From an uncultured Oscillospiraceae bacterium (GTDB lineage: Bacteria > Bacillota_A > Clostridia > Oscillospirales > Oscillospiraceae): a stretch of DNA of 31,129 bases. Of this stretch, positions 15,497 through 23,675 are shown one piece after another. The DNA lies in contig CAAFFR010000040.1 in assembly GCA_900762245.1 (NCBI GenBank), forward strand, positions 1 through 31,129. The letters are read 5' to 3'. The number at the start of each line of letters is the position of its first letter. Within the stretch, counting starts at the first letter, position 1. The position numbers and the translations under genes were made by a program. The notes beneath the pieces were generated by a model. It had not been told where the DNA came from. It saw nothing but the letters and a program-made list of their open reading frames with translations, and ran no database searches.

Positions 15497-17092
15497 TCAC
15501 AATTTCATCAGTTTCGCGATTTTTTCTCCCTTGGGAAGAAGCAGGCAGTCAGTACGGGTGACGACCTTGATCTTCACGGAGGCAAGGGCATAGGCCGCCA
15601 CGCCCACAGCGATGGGAGCACCGCAGAGAATCAGACGGCTGCTGATGCCAAGGGTCTTCAGACCGAGGAAAGCACCCATGACGAAAATGCCCATGACGCA
15701 GGCCGCCAGGAAGGGCCGGATCAGGTTCTTCGCAATGGCGGGAGGGTTCTTCAGCAGACTGTGGATGGAGAAAATGTTCAGGACGCAGATGGCAAGATAG
15801 CACAGCAGGGTGCCGATGGGGGTGCCCAAAATACCGATATTGCGGTTGCCGGTAAGGATGAATACCGCTGCCAGCTTCAGCAAACCGCCGATGAGCATGT
15901 TGACGACGGGACGCCCCGCGTGACCGTGGGCCTGCATCAGTGCGGTTGTCACCAGAACCACAGCGTTGAACATGATGGAAAAGCCCAGGACCATCATCAG
16001 CCGGGTAGCCAGTATCAGATTGTCCCCGGTGTAGCCGCCCAGAAGCGCGGTGACAGGCTCTGCCAGCAGGCCCAGACCAAAGGCACAGGGCATGGAGATC
16101 AGGCCGGTGATGCGGATGGCGGATTCTTCTATTTCCCTGGCCTCGGCATCTTTGCACAATGTCAGCTGGGCGGTGATGGCGGGGATGATGGAAATGGTGA
16201 TGGGGGTAATGAAGGAACAGGGCATGTTGAAAATGGTCTGGGTCATGCCGTAAATGCCGCGCATGGTGTCGGCGGCAGCCTGGGAGTAGCCCAGGGCCAG
16301 CAGACGGCCCATGTAGATCTTGGTTTCCAGCATGGTCAGCAGCTGCAAGCCTGCGGAGCCCAGAGTGATGGGAATGGCAATGATCAGCAAGCCCTTGGCG
16401 GTATCGGAGAAGCTTCTGGGCTCCTCAACGGTTTCCGGCAGCAGGCCGTAGCTTTTGCGGAAGCAGCCGAAGAGGTAGACAGAGGACACCAGGCAGCTGG
16501 CGGTAACACCCAGAATGGCACCGCCGGCGGCAAGGGCAACACTGCCCGTAGCCTTCAGCAGCACCAGCGCAGCCACCATACCCACAATGAGCTTCACCAC
16601 AGCTTCCAGCACCTGAGAAATGGAGGTGGGGAGCATATTGCTCTGGCCCTGGAAGAAACCGCGGTAGGTAGACATAATACAAATCAGAAGCACGCAGGGG
16701 CCGAGGCAGCCAATGGCGGCCCAGGCATCGGGCTGATTCTGAAATTCTGCCAGCTGGCGGCAGAACAGGGTCATCAGCAAGGTACCGGTGATACCCAGTC
16801 CCAGGAAAATGCCCCGGGCGGTGTTATAGATGCGGCGCACCTGGTTGTAGTGCTTCAGAGAGCTGGCTTGAGAGATCATCCGGCTCATGGCAACAGGAAG
16901 ACCGGCGGTGGAGATCATCAGCAGCACATTATAGATCTCGTAGGCGGTATTGAAGTAGCCAAAGCCCTGCTCGCCGATGATGGCATTGAGGGGGATCTTG
17001 TACAGGGCACCGATGATTTTGACAATGGCAGTTGCCATGGCAAGCAGTGCCGTGCCCTGGAGGAAATTTTGCTTTTTCTGAGCGTCAGACAT
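15497..17092 (-). CDS. MVF/MATE-like flippase (MurJ/SpoVB/YabM group)
   Basis: This 531-aa membrane protein has about fourteen hydrophobic segments. The N-terminus (QNFLQGTALLAMATAIVKII then GALYKIPLNAIIGEQG, YFNTAYEIYNVLLMISTAGLPVAMSRMIS) is characteristic of the polysaccharide/lipid II flippase group that includes MurJ, SpoVB and YabM. R in YRGFFQGQSNMLPTSISQVLE is a conserved feature of that group. It probably flips a lipid-linked cell-wall precursor, either lipid II or a spore or capsule precursor. Synteny with hup and rqcP points to the YabM branch. AAAAAGGAG precedes the ATG. The exact substrate is not established. Confidence 0.88.
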   Translation of the reverse strand: MSDAQKKQNFLQGTALLAMATAIVKIIGALYKIPLNAIIGEQGFGYFNTAYEIYNVLLMISTAGLPVAMSRMISQASSLKHYNQVRRIYNTARGIFLGLGITGTLLMTLFCRQLAEFQNQPDAWAAIGCLGPCVLLICIMSTYRGFFQGQSNMLPTSISQVLEAVVKLIVGMVAALVLLKATGSVALAAGGAILGVTASCLVSSVYLFGCFRKSYGLLPETVEEPRSFSDTAKGLLIIAIPITLGSAGLQLLTMLETKIYMGRLLALGYSQAAADTMRGIYGMTQTIFNMPCSFITPITISIIPAITAQLTLCKDAEAREIEESAIRITGLISMPCAFGLGLLAEPVTALLGGYTGDNLILATRLMMVLGFSIMFNAVVLVTTALMQAHGHAGRPVVNMLIGGLLKLAAVFILTGNRNIGILGTPIGTLLCYLAICVLNIFSIHSLLKNPPAIAKNLIRPFLAACVMGIFVMGAFLGLKTLGISSRLILCGAPIAVGVAAYALASVKIKVVTRTDCLLLPKGEKIAKLMKL

Positions 17093-17131
17093 AGAACGTC
17101 TCCTTTTTAGCGCAGTAACCGTAGGGCGGTG

Positions 17132-18448
17132 TTATTTGCTTTCTTCAAACAGTTTCGGAATGGCGTAGGTGGTCAGCTCTTCCACCACTTCCTTCAGATC
17201 AATGGTGGGGAACTGGCCGTTCTGATAGAGGATCTGGCCCCGGACCATGGTCATGGCCACGTCGCCGCCCTTGGCAGACCAGACGAGACCGTTGAGGACG
17301 TTGTGGCAGGGCATCAGATGGGGGGCGGAGAAGTCCACCAGTACGATATCCGCATCCATACCGGGCTGCAGCATACCGCATTCGGTCTGTCTGCCCTGTG
17401 CCCGGGCACCGGTGACGGTAGCCATCATCAGCGCTGCGGAGGAGGGCAGGGCAGCGGGATCACCACTTTCCTTCCGGGCATCCATGGCAGCGAAGCGCAT
17501 CACTTCAAACATGTCCAGGTTGCCGCATTCCATGGCGCCGCCGGTGCCCAGCGCCACATTCATGCCCGCCTTGACGGATTCCAGAATGGGGGTGGAGCGC
17601 TGACCGGCCTTGTAGGCGGCAACAGGAGTGGCTACTGCGGAAACTTTCTTCTTACCAAGGAGTTTACGCTCAAACTCCTCCAGATATGTACAGCAGGCGG
17701 CGGTGGTGGGAACGGCGAAGAGGGCGTGGCAGTTCAGCAGCTCGCCGGGACCCATGCCGGTGCGGTCCATGCAGGAATCCACTTCGCTCTGGGTCTCTGC
17801 CAGATGCAGCTGCATACCGATGCCCTGCTCACTGGCATAGGCGGCGAGGCCTTCCCAGAGCCGATAGTTGCTGGTGTATTCGGCATAGATACCGGCATCA
17901 ATCTTGATGCGGCCTTCGTCGTAGCCGTGCCACTTGTTCACCACCCGGACCAGTTCCTGACACTGCTCGTCAGTCTCAAAGTCGAAGTCCTCGTTCTGAT
18001 CGATGAAGCGGTAGGAGGACAGGGCCAGATTGGCCTTGATGCCGGACTGGGCCACAGCCTCGGCAGTGGCATTGGGGTAGTAATAGAGGTCAGACACGGA
18101 GGTGATGCCAAAGCGAAGGCACTCGGCAATGGACAGCAGCGCCGCAGCCTTGGCGGCACGGGAGTCCATCTTGGCCTCCTTCTGCAGCAGAGCCTGGAGG
18201 GCTTCGGTGTTGCTTAAGTCATCGGTGTAGCTGCGCAGACCGGAGGTAGCCAGGTGGGTATGGCAGTTGACAAGACCGGGAATGGCCACCATGCCGGTGC
18301 CGTCAAGGATGGTCTTGGGGGTGCCCTCCGGGGCAGATTTGGTAATGGAGGCGATTTTTCCGTCCGCAATGGCGATGTAAGCGCCAAACAGGACCTCCAT
18401 TTTCGGATTCATGGTCACAACCGTGACGTTGGAAATCAGAGTATCCAA
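17132..18448 (-). CDS. MtaD/SsnA-like amidohydrolase with altered metal site
   Basis: This 438-aa protein resembles 5-methylthioadenosine/S-adenosylhomocysteine deaminase and related TRZ/ATZ-type hydrolases. Seen: an N-terminal strand region, PGLVNCHTH (metal H63, H65), SYTDDL, HLAETQSE (H215, E218), NCHALF (H241) and the C-terminal AADIVLVDF-like return (MDADIVLVDFSAP). The usual LGTDGA motif reads LGTGGA, with Gly303 in place of the metal/catalytic Asp. Activity may therefore be altered or lost. The start codon is TTG 18448, with AGGAAG upstream; no better ATG is available. An R3 element sits directly upstream of this start. The natural substrate is unknown. Confidence 0.85.
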   Translation of the reverse strand: MDTLISNVTVVTMNPKMEVLFGAYIAIADGKIASITKSAPEGTPKTILDGTGMVAIPGLVNCHTHLATSGLRSYTDDLSNTEALQALLQKEAKMDSRAAKAAALLSIAECLRFGITSVSDLYYYPNATAEAVAQSGIKANLALSSYRFIDQNEDFDFETDEQCQELVRVVNKWHGYDEGRIKIDAGIYAEYTSNYRLWEGLAAYASEQGIGMQLHLAETQSEVDSCMDRTGMGPGELLNCHALFAVPTTAACCTYLEEFERKLLGKKKVSAVATPVAAYKAGQRSTPILESVKAGMNVALGTGGAMECGNLDMFEVMRFAAMDARKESGDPAALPSSAALMMATVTGARAQGRQTECGMLQPGMDADIVLVDFSAPHLMPCHNVLNGLVWSAKGGDVAMTMVRGQILYQNGQFPTIDLKEVVEELTTYAIPKLFEESK

Positions 18449-18466
18449 AGGTTGATACTTCCTTTC

Positions 18467-18578
18467 TGTAGGGGACGGCGTCCTCGACGTCCCGGCGGTA
18501 AATGCTGCGGTTTTGCATAGATTTGCGGCGCAAAGGGCCTATATGCTGAGCGGGGCGTCGAGGACGCCGCCCCCTACA
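18467..18578. repeat. R3 112-bp inverted-repeat element, copy 1
   Basis: The terminal inverted repeats are 28 bp and match at 26 of 28 positions (TGTAGGGGACGGCGTCC... / complement ending CGCCGCCCCCTACA). The interior is 56 bp and carries no ORF. It lies between hemZ (7 bp from its stop) and the MtaD-like gene (18 bp before its TTG). Confidence 0.88.
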
Positions 18579-18585
18579 GTCTGCC

Positions 18586-20004
18586 TTACAGCAGCGCAAA
18601 CAGTTCTTCTTTCTGTCGGCAGACATCGGCGATCATTTCGATATACTGCTCGGGAAATTTGGGATTATGGAAGCGCTTCAGGGAGCCATCGGGGAAATTC
18701 ACCTTATTCATACCGCCGCCGCCCAGGGAGAGGATGGTGTGGACCTCCTCCATCATGTAAATGTTGTACAGGCAGTCCAGTTCATCCCGGCTCCAGCCTA
18801 CGTTTTCAAAGCTGCCGGACATGTATTTCTGACGGTAGAGATAGTAGGGCTTGTAGCCCAGGCTCCGCAGGGTTTCGTTGGCATAGTCCACCATGGCGGT
18901 GACTTCCGCGGGGGTGGACAGGCCTTCCCGCTTTTCAAAAAGGTCGGCACCCTTTTTCAGAGCCAGGGTGTGGACGGTGATGTTGGCGGGATTCAAGGCG
19001 GCAACTGCGTCCAGAGAACGCTTGAAGCCGTCGAAATCGTCTTTGGGAAGGCCTGCGATGAGGTCCATGTTGATGGCCTTGAAGCCGGCGTCCACCGCTT
19101 CGCCATAGGCACGGACCACATCAGCGGCCTTGTGGGGCCGTCCGCAGGCCCGGAGAACATGGTCTTTCATGGTCTGGGGGTTGATGCTCATGCGGTCGGC
19201 ACCGTGCTCCCGGATGGCCCGCAGTTTTTCGGCATCCAAAGTGTCAGGCCGTCCGCCCTCCACGGTAAATTCGATGCACCGGGACAGGTCAAAAGAATCC
19301 CGGATGGCATCCAGCAGGTAAGCCATCTGGGCAGTGGACAACGTGGTGGGGGTGCCGCCGCCGATGTAGATGGTGCGAAGCTGACGCCCGGAATCCGCCA
19401 GCAGTTTGCCTGTGATCTCCATTTCCTTCAGCAGGGCGTTTAAGTAGGGGTCCAGCAGTTCCGTCTTTTTGCCGATGGTGCGGCTGACGAAGCTGCAATA
19501 GGTGCAGCGGGTAGGGCAGAAGGGAATGCCTACATACAAAGAAAGGTCAGTGGGCTCCAGAAGCCGCGCCGCATTGACGGTGGAAATGGAGCAGTCTACC
19601 GCCAGCTTTCTCCGTTCGGGGGTGACATAATACACGTCCTGCATCAGCTTGGCGGCAGAGGCGGGGGTGCCGCCTTCCAGCATGTGCTTGGTGGTGATTT
19701 TGGTGGGCCGAACCCCGGCCAGAGCACCCCAGGCAGGCAAAGCGGGCAGCAGCTGAATGGCGGCTAAATAATAGCTCTGCTGCAGTGCCTGCCGGCGCAG
19801 CCGCACGGTCTCGTCGGCGGCTTTGATCCGCCGGGAGGCGGTGACGGTTTTTCCCTCCAGGGTGATTTTCGTGGTGGCAGTGAGCCAGATCTTGCCCCGG
19901 TGGAGGGTGGAAAGGGCTTCGCCTTCCGTACCTTCCGGGAACAGGGCCATCTGCAGCTGCTCTACGGCATAACGGTCATCATGACCGGTCAGTGTCAGTT
20001 TCAT
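18586..20004 (-). CDS. hemZ: Coproporphyrinogen dehydrogenase-like radical SAM protein HemZ
   Basis: This 472-aa radical SAM enzyme has the HemZ layout. An N-terminal extension of about 150 residues includes GVRPTKITTKHMLEGG. The cluster motif CPTRCTYC (C163, C167, C170) follows, then GGGTPTTLS (215 onward), the EFTVEGGRPDTL signature and INPQTMKDHVLRACGRPH. HemZ relatives are annotated as oxygen-independent coproporphyrinogen III dehydrogenases, but the E-G-G-R-P-D variant and the absence of other haem genes here leave the true reaction uncertain; a haem chaperone-like or other tetrapyrrole role is possible. It follows the MBL gene, in the order often seen after rel and dtd in Clostridia. 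Confidence 0.9.
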   Translation of the reverse strand: MKLTLTGHDDRYAVEQLQMALFPEGTEGEALSTLHRGKIWLTATTKITLEGKTVTASRRIKAADETVRLRRQALQQSYYLAAIQLLPALPAWGALAGVRPTKITTKHMLEGGTPASAAKLMQDVYYVTPERRKLAVDCSISTVNAARLLEPTDLSLYVGIPFCPTRCTYCSFVSRTIGKKTELLDPYLNALLKEMEITGKLLADSGRQLRTIYIGGGTPTTLSTAQMAYLLDAIRDSFDLSRCIEFTVEGGRPDTLDAEKLRAIREHGADRMSINPQTMKDHVLRACGRPHKAADVVRAYGEAVDAGFKAINMDLIAGLPKDDFDGFKRSLDAVAALNPANITVHTLALKKGADLFEKREGLSTPAEVTAMVDYANETLRSLGYKPYYLYRQKYMSGSFENVGWSRDELDCLYNIYMMEEVHTILSLGGGGMNKVNFPDGSLKRFHNPKFPEQYIEMIADVCRQKEELFALL

Positions 20005-20022
20005 AGGAAATCCTCATAGTGA

Positions 20023-20150
20023 GCCCTGGCCCCCTCACTGAGGGGGCTGGCACGGCGAATGCCGTGACTGGGGGAGTGCCGCATCCAATAAGGACACTCC
20101 CTCCGACCCGGCTTGCGCCGGGCCACCTCCCTCAGGGAGGGAGGCAAGGC
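20023..20150. repeat. R2-like intergenic element (short variant E)
   Basis: Outer ends CCCCCTCACTGAGGGGG and CCTCCCTCAGGGAGGG flank hairpins CACGGCG-aat-GCCGTG and CCCGGC-ttgc-GCCGGG. The GGCTGGCACGG and CCGGGCCACC sub-motifs link it to R2, but the interior differs from copies A-C. It fills the gap between the MBL gene and hemZ. Confidence 0.75.
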
Positions 20151-20156
20151 TAATGG

Positions 20157-20747
20157 TTACCGCATATAGGGATTATACTTCTTCTCGTCCCGCAAAGTTG
20201 TCGAACCGCCGTGGCCGGGGTAGACCCAGAAGTTGCCTTCCAGGGCGGCAAGGCGGTGCAGAGACTTGGTAATGGTGGCCCAGTCACCGCCGGGCAGGTC
20301 GGTACGGCCGCAGCTGCCCTGGAACAGGGTGTCGCCGGAGAAAATGGTATTTTCCACCAGCAGACACACGGAGCCGGGGGTATGGCCGGGGGTGTGCAGC
20401 ACGGTGATATCCAGCCCGGCCAGAGTCAGCCGGGTGCCTTCTGCGTAGGTGTTGGTGTAATACAGGGGGCCTGCGGTCATCATGGGGGGCATGGTGAGAT
20501 CCTCAGGATGCAGATACACGGCGCAGCCGGTTTCTGCGGCCAGTTCCTTCACAGCGCCCACATGGTCAAAGTGTCCGTGGGTCAGCAAAATGGCTTCCAG
20601 AGTCAGTCCCAGGGAATCCAGCTTGCTTAGCACCAGATCAGCATCGTAGCCCGGATCGATGACACAGCAGGTTTTGGAGGCTTCGTCGTGGATGATGTAG
20701 CAGTTGGTCTGATAGGCCCCCAGGGCCATGGCGTATACTTTCAGCAT
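20157..20747 (-). CDS. MBL-fold metallo-hydrolase (GloB-like)
   Basis: This 196-aa protein has the full metal motif set of a GloB/YqgX-type hydrolase. The set comprises THGHFDH (56-62), H122 in HTPGHTPGS, the bridging Asp139 in FSGDTLF and a C-terminal YPGHG. Such enzymes hydrolyse hydroxyacyl-thioesters or related substrates at a di-zinc or di-iron site. In Clostridia this gene commonly follows rel and dtd, as here. GGAGG precedes ATG 20747. Substrate unassigned; the missing C-terminal glutathione-binding domain makes classical glyoxalase II activity unlikely. Confidence 0.92.
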   Translation of the reverse strand: MLKVYAMALGAYQTNCYIIHDEASKTCCVIDPGYDADLVLSKLDSLGLTLEAILLTHGHFDHVGAVKELAAETGCAVYLHPEDLTMPPMMTAGPLYYTNTYAEGTRLTLAGLDITVLHTPGHTPGSVCLLVENTIFSGDTLFQGSCGRTDLPGGDWATITKSLHRLAALEGNFWVYPGHGGSTTLRDEKKYNPYMR

Positions 20748-20767
20748 GGAATTACCTCCACAGAGAA

Positions 20768-20879
20768 TGTAGGGGACGGCGTCCTCGACGTCCCGGCAGG
20801 GAATGGTCCGGATTCACGTTAGATTTGGGCGAATACGGATTGCATACCGCACGGGGCGTCGAGGACGCCGCCCCCTACA
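20768..20879. repeat. R3 112-bp inverted-repeat element, copy 2
   Basis: It has the same length as copy 1 and terminal inverted repeats of the same sequence, but a diverged 56-bp interior. It lies between dtd (6 bp from its stop) and the MBL gene (20 bp before its start), the same relative placement as copy 1. Confidence 0.88.
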
Positions 20880-20885
20880 AATGCT

Positions 20886-21353
20886 TTATTTATGGCGGGG
20901 CGTATCCATCAGCTGGTCCGTATCCAGAATCAGGGTCACGGGACCGTCGTTGATGGATTCCACCTTCATATCGGCACCAAAGCGGCCGTGCTGAGGGGGA
21001 TAGCCCAGTTCTTCGCAGATGGAAAGGAACTTTTCATACAGGGCATTGCCCAGTTCGGGACCGGCGGCATCGGTGAAGCTGGGGCGGCGGCCCTTGCGGC
21101 AGTTGCCGTAGAGGGTGAACTGGCTTACCACCAGCACTTCACCGCTTACTTGCTCCAGACCTAAGTTCATTTTGCCGTTTTCGTCCTCAAAGACCCGCAG
21201 GCCCAGAGCCTTTTCGGCTAAGCAGCGGCATTCCTTTTCCGTATCGTTGGGGCCGACGCCCAGCAGAATCAGAAAGCCCTTGCCGATTTTTCCCACCACT
21301 TCACCGTCGATGGTGACAGAGGCGGATTTTACTCTTGTTAATACAGCGCGCAT
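20886..21353 (-). CDS. dtd: D-aminoacyl-tRNA deacylase
   Basis: This 155-aa protein removes D-amino acids, and Gly from tRNA-Ala, from mischarged tRNAs. The diagnostic SQFTLYG (77-83) and the NDGPVT motif (135-140, carrying the Gly-cisPro pair) are intact, and the start MRAVLTRVKSASV is typical. AGGAG precedes ATG 21353. It lies downstream of rel, as in most Bacillota, separated from it by an R1 repeat of about 100 bp. Confidence 0.97.
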   Translation of the reverse strand: MRAVLTRVKSASVTIDGEVVGKIGKGFLILLGVGPNDTEKECRCLAEKALGLRVFEDENGKMNLGLEQVSGEVLVVSQFTLYGNCRKGRRPSFTDAAGPELGNALYEKFLSICEELGYPPQHGRFGADMKVESINDGPVTLILDTDQLMDTPRHK

Positions 21354-21370
21354 AGTTTTCTCCTATAACA

Positions 21371-21468
21371 TGTCATTGCGGGGAGCGAAGCGACGTGGCA
21401 ATCTTCTTTAAGTTTGTGGGAACTTCAGGAGATTGCCACGCCGGTGTGCGCACAGGCTCGCAATGACA
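21371..21468. repeat. R1 intergenic inverted repeat, copy 3
   Basis: The 98-bp element has ends TGTCATTGCGGGGAGCGAAG and GGCTCGCAATGACA. Subterminal GTGGCAATCTTCTTT and GGAGATTGCCAC are present. It occupies the rel-dtd junction, ending 9 bp from the rel stop. Confidence 0.85.
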
Positions 21469-21477
21469 GTTGTTTTC

Positions 21478-23670
21478 TTATACTTGTCCCCGTCTGGAAC
21501 CGGTAACGTCCCGGATGTTCAGGAGCTTTTTGCGGATATGCTCCAGTTCGGCAACGTTTTTGACCTCGAAGCGGATGGTGAACATACTCCGTCCGCCGGG
21601 AAGGTCCTTGCCGGCCATTTCTTTTACCCGGACATGGGAAGCGGTCATGACGGTGGCAACATCCAGCAGCAGGCCGTCACGGGTGATGCAGTCCAGCTCC
21701 AGAGTGGTTTCAAAGGGCTGCTCATCCTGGGTGGCCCAGCGGACCCGGACCCAGCGGGCTGCCTGCCGGGGATCATCCCGGTTGGCGGCATTGGGGCAGT
21801 CTGCCCGGTGGACGCTGACACCGAAGCCCTTGGTGATAAAGCCCACGATGGCATCACCGGGAACAGGAGTACAGCACTTGGCAAACTTGATCATACAGGA
21901 CTCAATATCCTCCACGATGACACCGTTGACAGCGTGGCGGTTGCGGAGAACGGCATCGGAATCCGGCTTCATCCGCAGGGGATTGTAGGTTTCCTTTTCC
22001 ACACTCTGGGCCTTCAGGGCCTTGGTGATGTCATCCCGGATACGGCCCACGGCCTTGGTGGCGGTGAGGCCGCCGTAACCAATGGCGGCGTACATATCAT
22101 CCCAGTCGGCAAAGGACAGCTTCTTCAGAAGGTGCTGTTCCAGATCGGGATCGGACAGGGCGGTCAGAGGCAGTGCCATCCGTTTCATTTCGGATTCAAA
22201 GGAGGCGCGGCCGTGGATGATATTCTCCTCCCGCTTTTCCTTCTTGAACCACTGCTTGATCTTGGTGCGGGCCTGGTTGCTCTTGCAGATGGTGAGCCAG
22301 TCGCGGCTGGGACCCTTGGCAGACTTGGAGGTGAGGATCTCCACGATGTCGCCGTTTTTCAGCTTGGCATCAATGTTGGCGATGCGGTTGTTGACCTTGG
22401 CGCCAATCATGGCGTTGCCCACACCGGAGTGGATGGCATAGGCAAAGTCGATGGGGGTAGAGCCGTTGGGCAGGGAAACCACCCGGCCCTTGGGCGTGTA
22501 GACGAAGACTTCGTCATCGAACATGTCGATCTTCATGGACTGGACGAATTCTTCCGCGTCAGAATCCTGCTGGGTTTCCAGCAGGCGGCGGACCCACTCG
22601 AAGTCCTTTTCCGTGCCGCTGCCGGTGCCCTGCTTGTACTTCCAGTGGGCGGCGATGCCGTATTCGGCCGTCTCATGCATTTCCCAGGTCCGGATCTGCA
22701 CCTCAAAGGGGATGCCCTGCTTGCCGATGACGGTGGTATGCAGAGACTGGTACATGTTGGGCTTGGGGGTAGAGATATAGTCCTTGAACCGTCCGGGAAC
22801 CAGATTGAACAGGTCGTGGATGTGTCCCAGAACATTGTAGCAGTCGGGAATGGTATCCACCACGCAGCGGAAGGCATAGATATCGTAAAGCTCGTCGATG
22901 GTCTTGCCCTGATTCTGCATCTTGCGGTAGATGGAGTAGACGTGCTTGATGCGGCCGTAGGTCTTGCTCTGGATGCCCATACGGGTCAGACGGTCGGTGA
23001 TCTTGTCCTGGATGGTATTCATGAACTGCTCATCCTGCTCCTTATGGGCAGAAAGATAGCCCGTAATAGCCTCATAGTCCGCCGGGGCCAGGTAACGCAG
23101 GGAAAGGTCTTCCAGCTCCCACTTGATGCGCTGCATACCAAGGCGGTGAGCCAGAGGAGCATAGATGTCCATGGTCTCCCGACACTTCTTGATCTGCTTG
23201 GCGGGGGTCTGGTACTGCATGGTCCGCATATTGTGCAGACGGTCGGCAATCTTGATGAGCACCACCCGGATGTCCTTGGACATGGCCATGAACATCTTGC
23301 GCAGGCTTTCCATCTGGGCCTGCTCGGAGGTGGTAAAGTCGGTGCGGGTCAGCTTGGTGACACCTTCCACCAGTTCGGCAACGGTGGCACCAAAGAGTTT
23401 TTCGATTTCCTCATGAGAGGCATCCGTGTCTTCGATACAGTCATGGAGCAGGGCACCCAGAATGGCGTCCATATCCAAACCGATCTCGGCCACCACTTCG
23501 GCAACCGCCAGGGGATGAATGATATAGGGGGAGCCGTCCTTGCGCTTCTGATACTGGTGCTTGGCGTTGGCGTATTCCACCGCCCGGTCGATGAGGGCCA
23601 TATCCGCACTGGGCAGATGCTTGCGGATGGCCTTTTCCATTGACGCATAGTGATCTTCAAAAGTTTCCAT
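21478..23670 (-). CDS. relA: Bifunctional (p)ppGpp synthetase/hydrolase Rel
   Basis: This 730-aa protein makes and degrades the stringent-response alarmone. The HD hydrolase domain has H52, HD 76-77 and ED 80-81 (ALLHDCIEDTD), plus IADRLHNMRTM. The synthetase domain includes YDIYAFRCVVDTIPDCY and FKDYISTPKPNMYQSLHTTV. A TGS domain (VYTPKGRVVSLPNGSTPIDFAYAIH, in parts), a zinc-finger-like segment (CCTPVPGDAIVGF) and a C-terminal ACT domain follow. All catalytic residues I can check look intact, so both activities are likely. It starts 5 bp after recJ and is probably co-transcribed with it. Confidence 0.97.
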   Translation of the reverse strand: METFEDHYASMEKAIRKHLPSADMALIDRAVEYANAKHQYQKRKDGSPYIIHPLAVAEVVAEIGLDMDAILGALLHDCIEDTDASHEEIEKLFGATVAELVEGVTKLTRTDFTTSEQAQMESLRKMFMAMSKDIRVVLIKIADRLHNMRTMQYQTPAKQIKKCRETMDIYAPLAHRLGMQRIKWELEDLSLRYLAPADYEAITGYLSAHKEQDEQFMNTIQDKITDRLTRMGIQSKTYGRIKHVYSIYRKMQNQGKTIDELYDIYAFRCVVDTIPDCYNVLGHIHDLFNLVPGRFKDYISTPKPNMYQSLHTTVIGKQGIPFEVQIRTWEMHETAEYGIAAHWKYKQGTGSGTEKDFEWVRRLLETQQDSDAEEFVQSMKIDMFDDEVFVYTPKGRVVSLPNGSTPIDFAYAIHSGVGNAMIGAKVNNRIANIDAKLKNGDIVEILTSKSAKGPSRDWLTICKSNQARTKIKQWFKKEKREENIIHGRASFESEMKRMALPLTALSDPDLEQHLLKKLSFADWDDMYAAIGYGGLTATKAVGRIRDDITKALKAQSVEKETYNPLRMKPDSDAVLRNRHAVNGVIVEDIESCMIKFAKCCTPVPGDAIVGFITKGFGVSVHRADCPNAANRDDPRQAARWVRVRWATQDEQPFETTLELDCITRDGLLLDVATVMTASHVRVKEMAGKDLPGGRSMFTIRFEVKNVAELEHIRKKLLNIRDVTGSRRGQV

Positions 23671-23675
23671 TTGTT

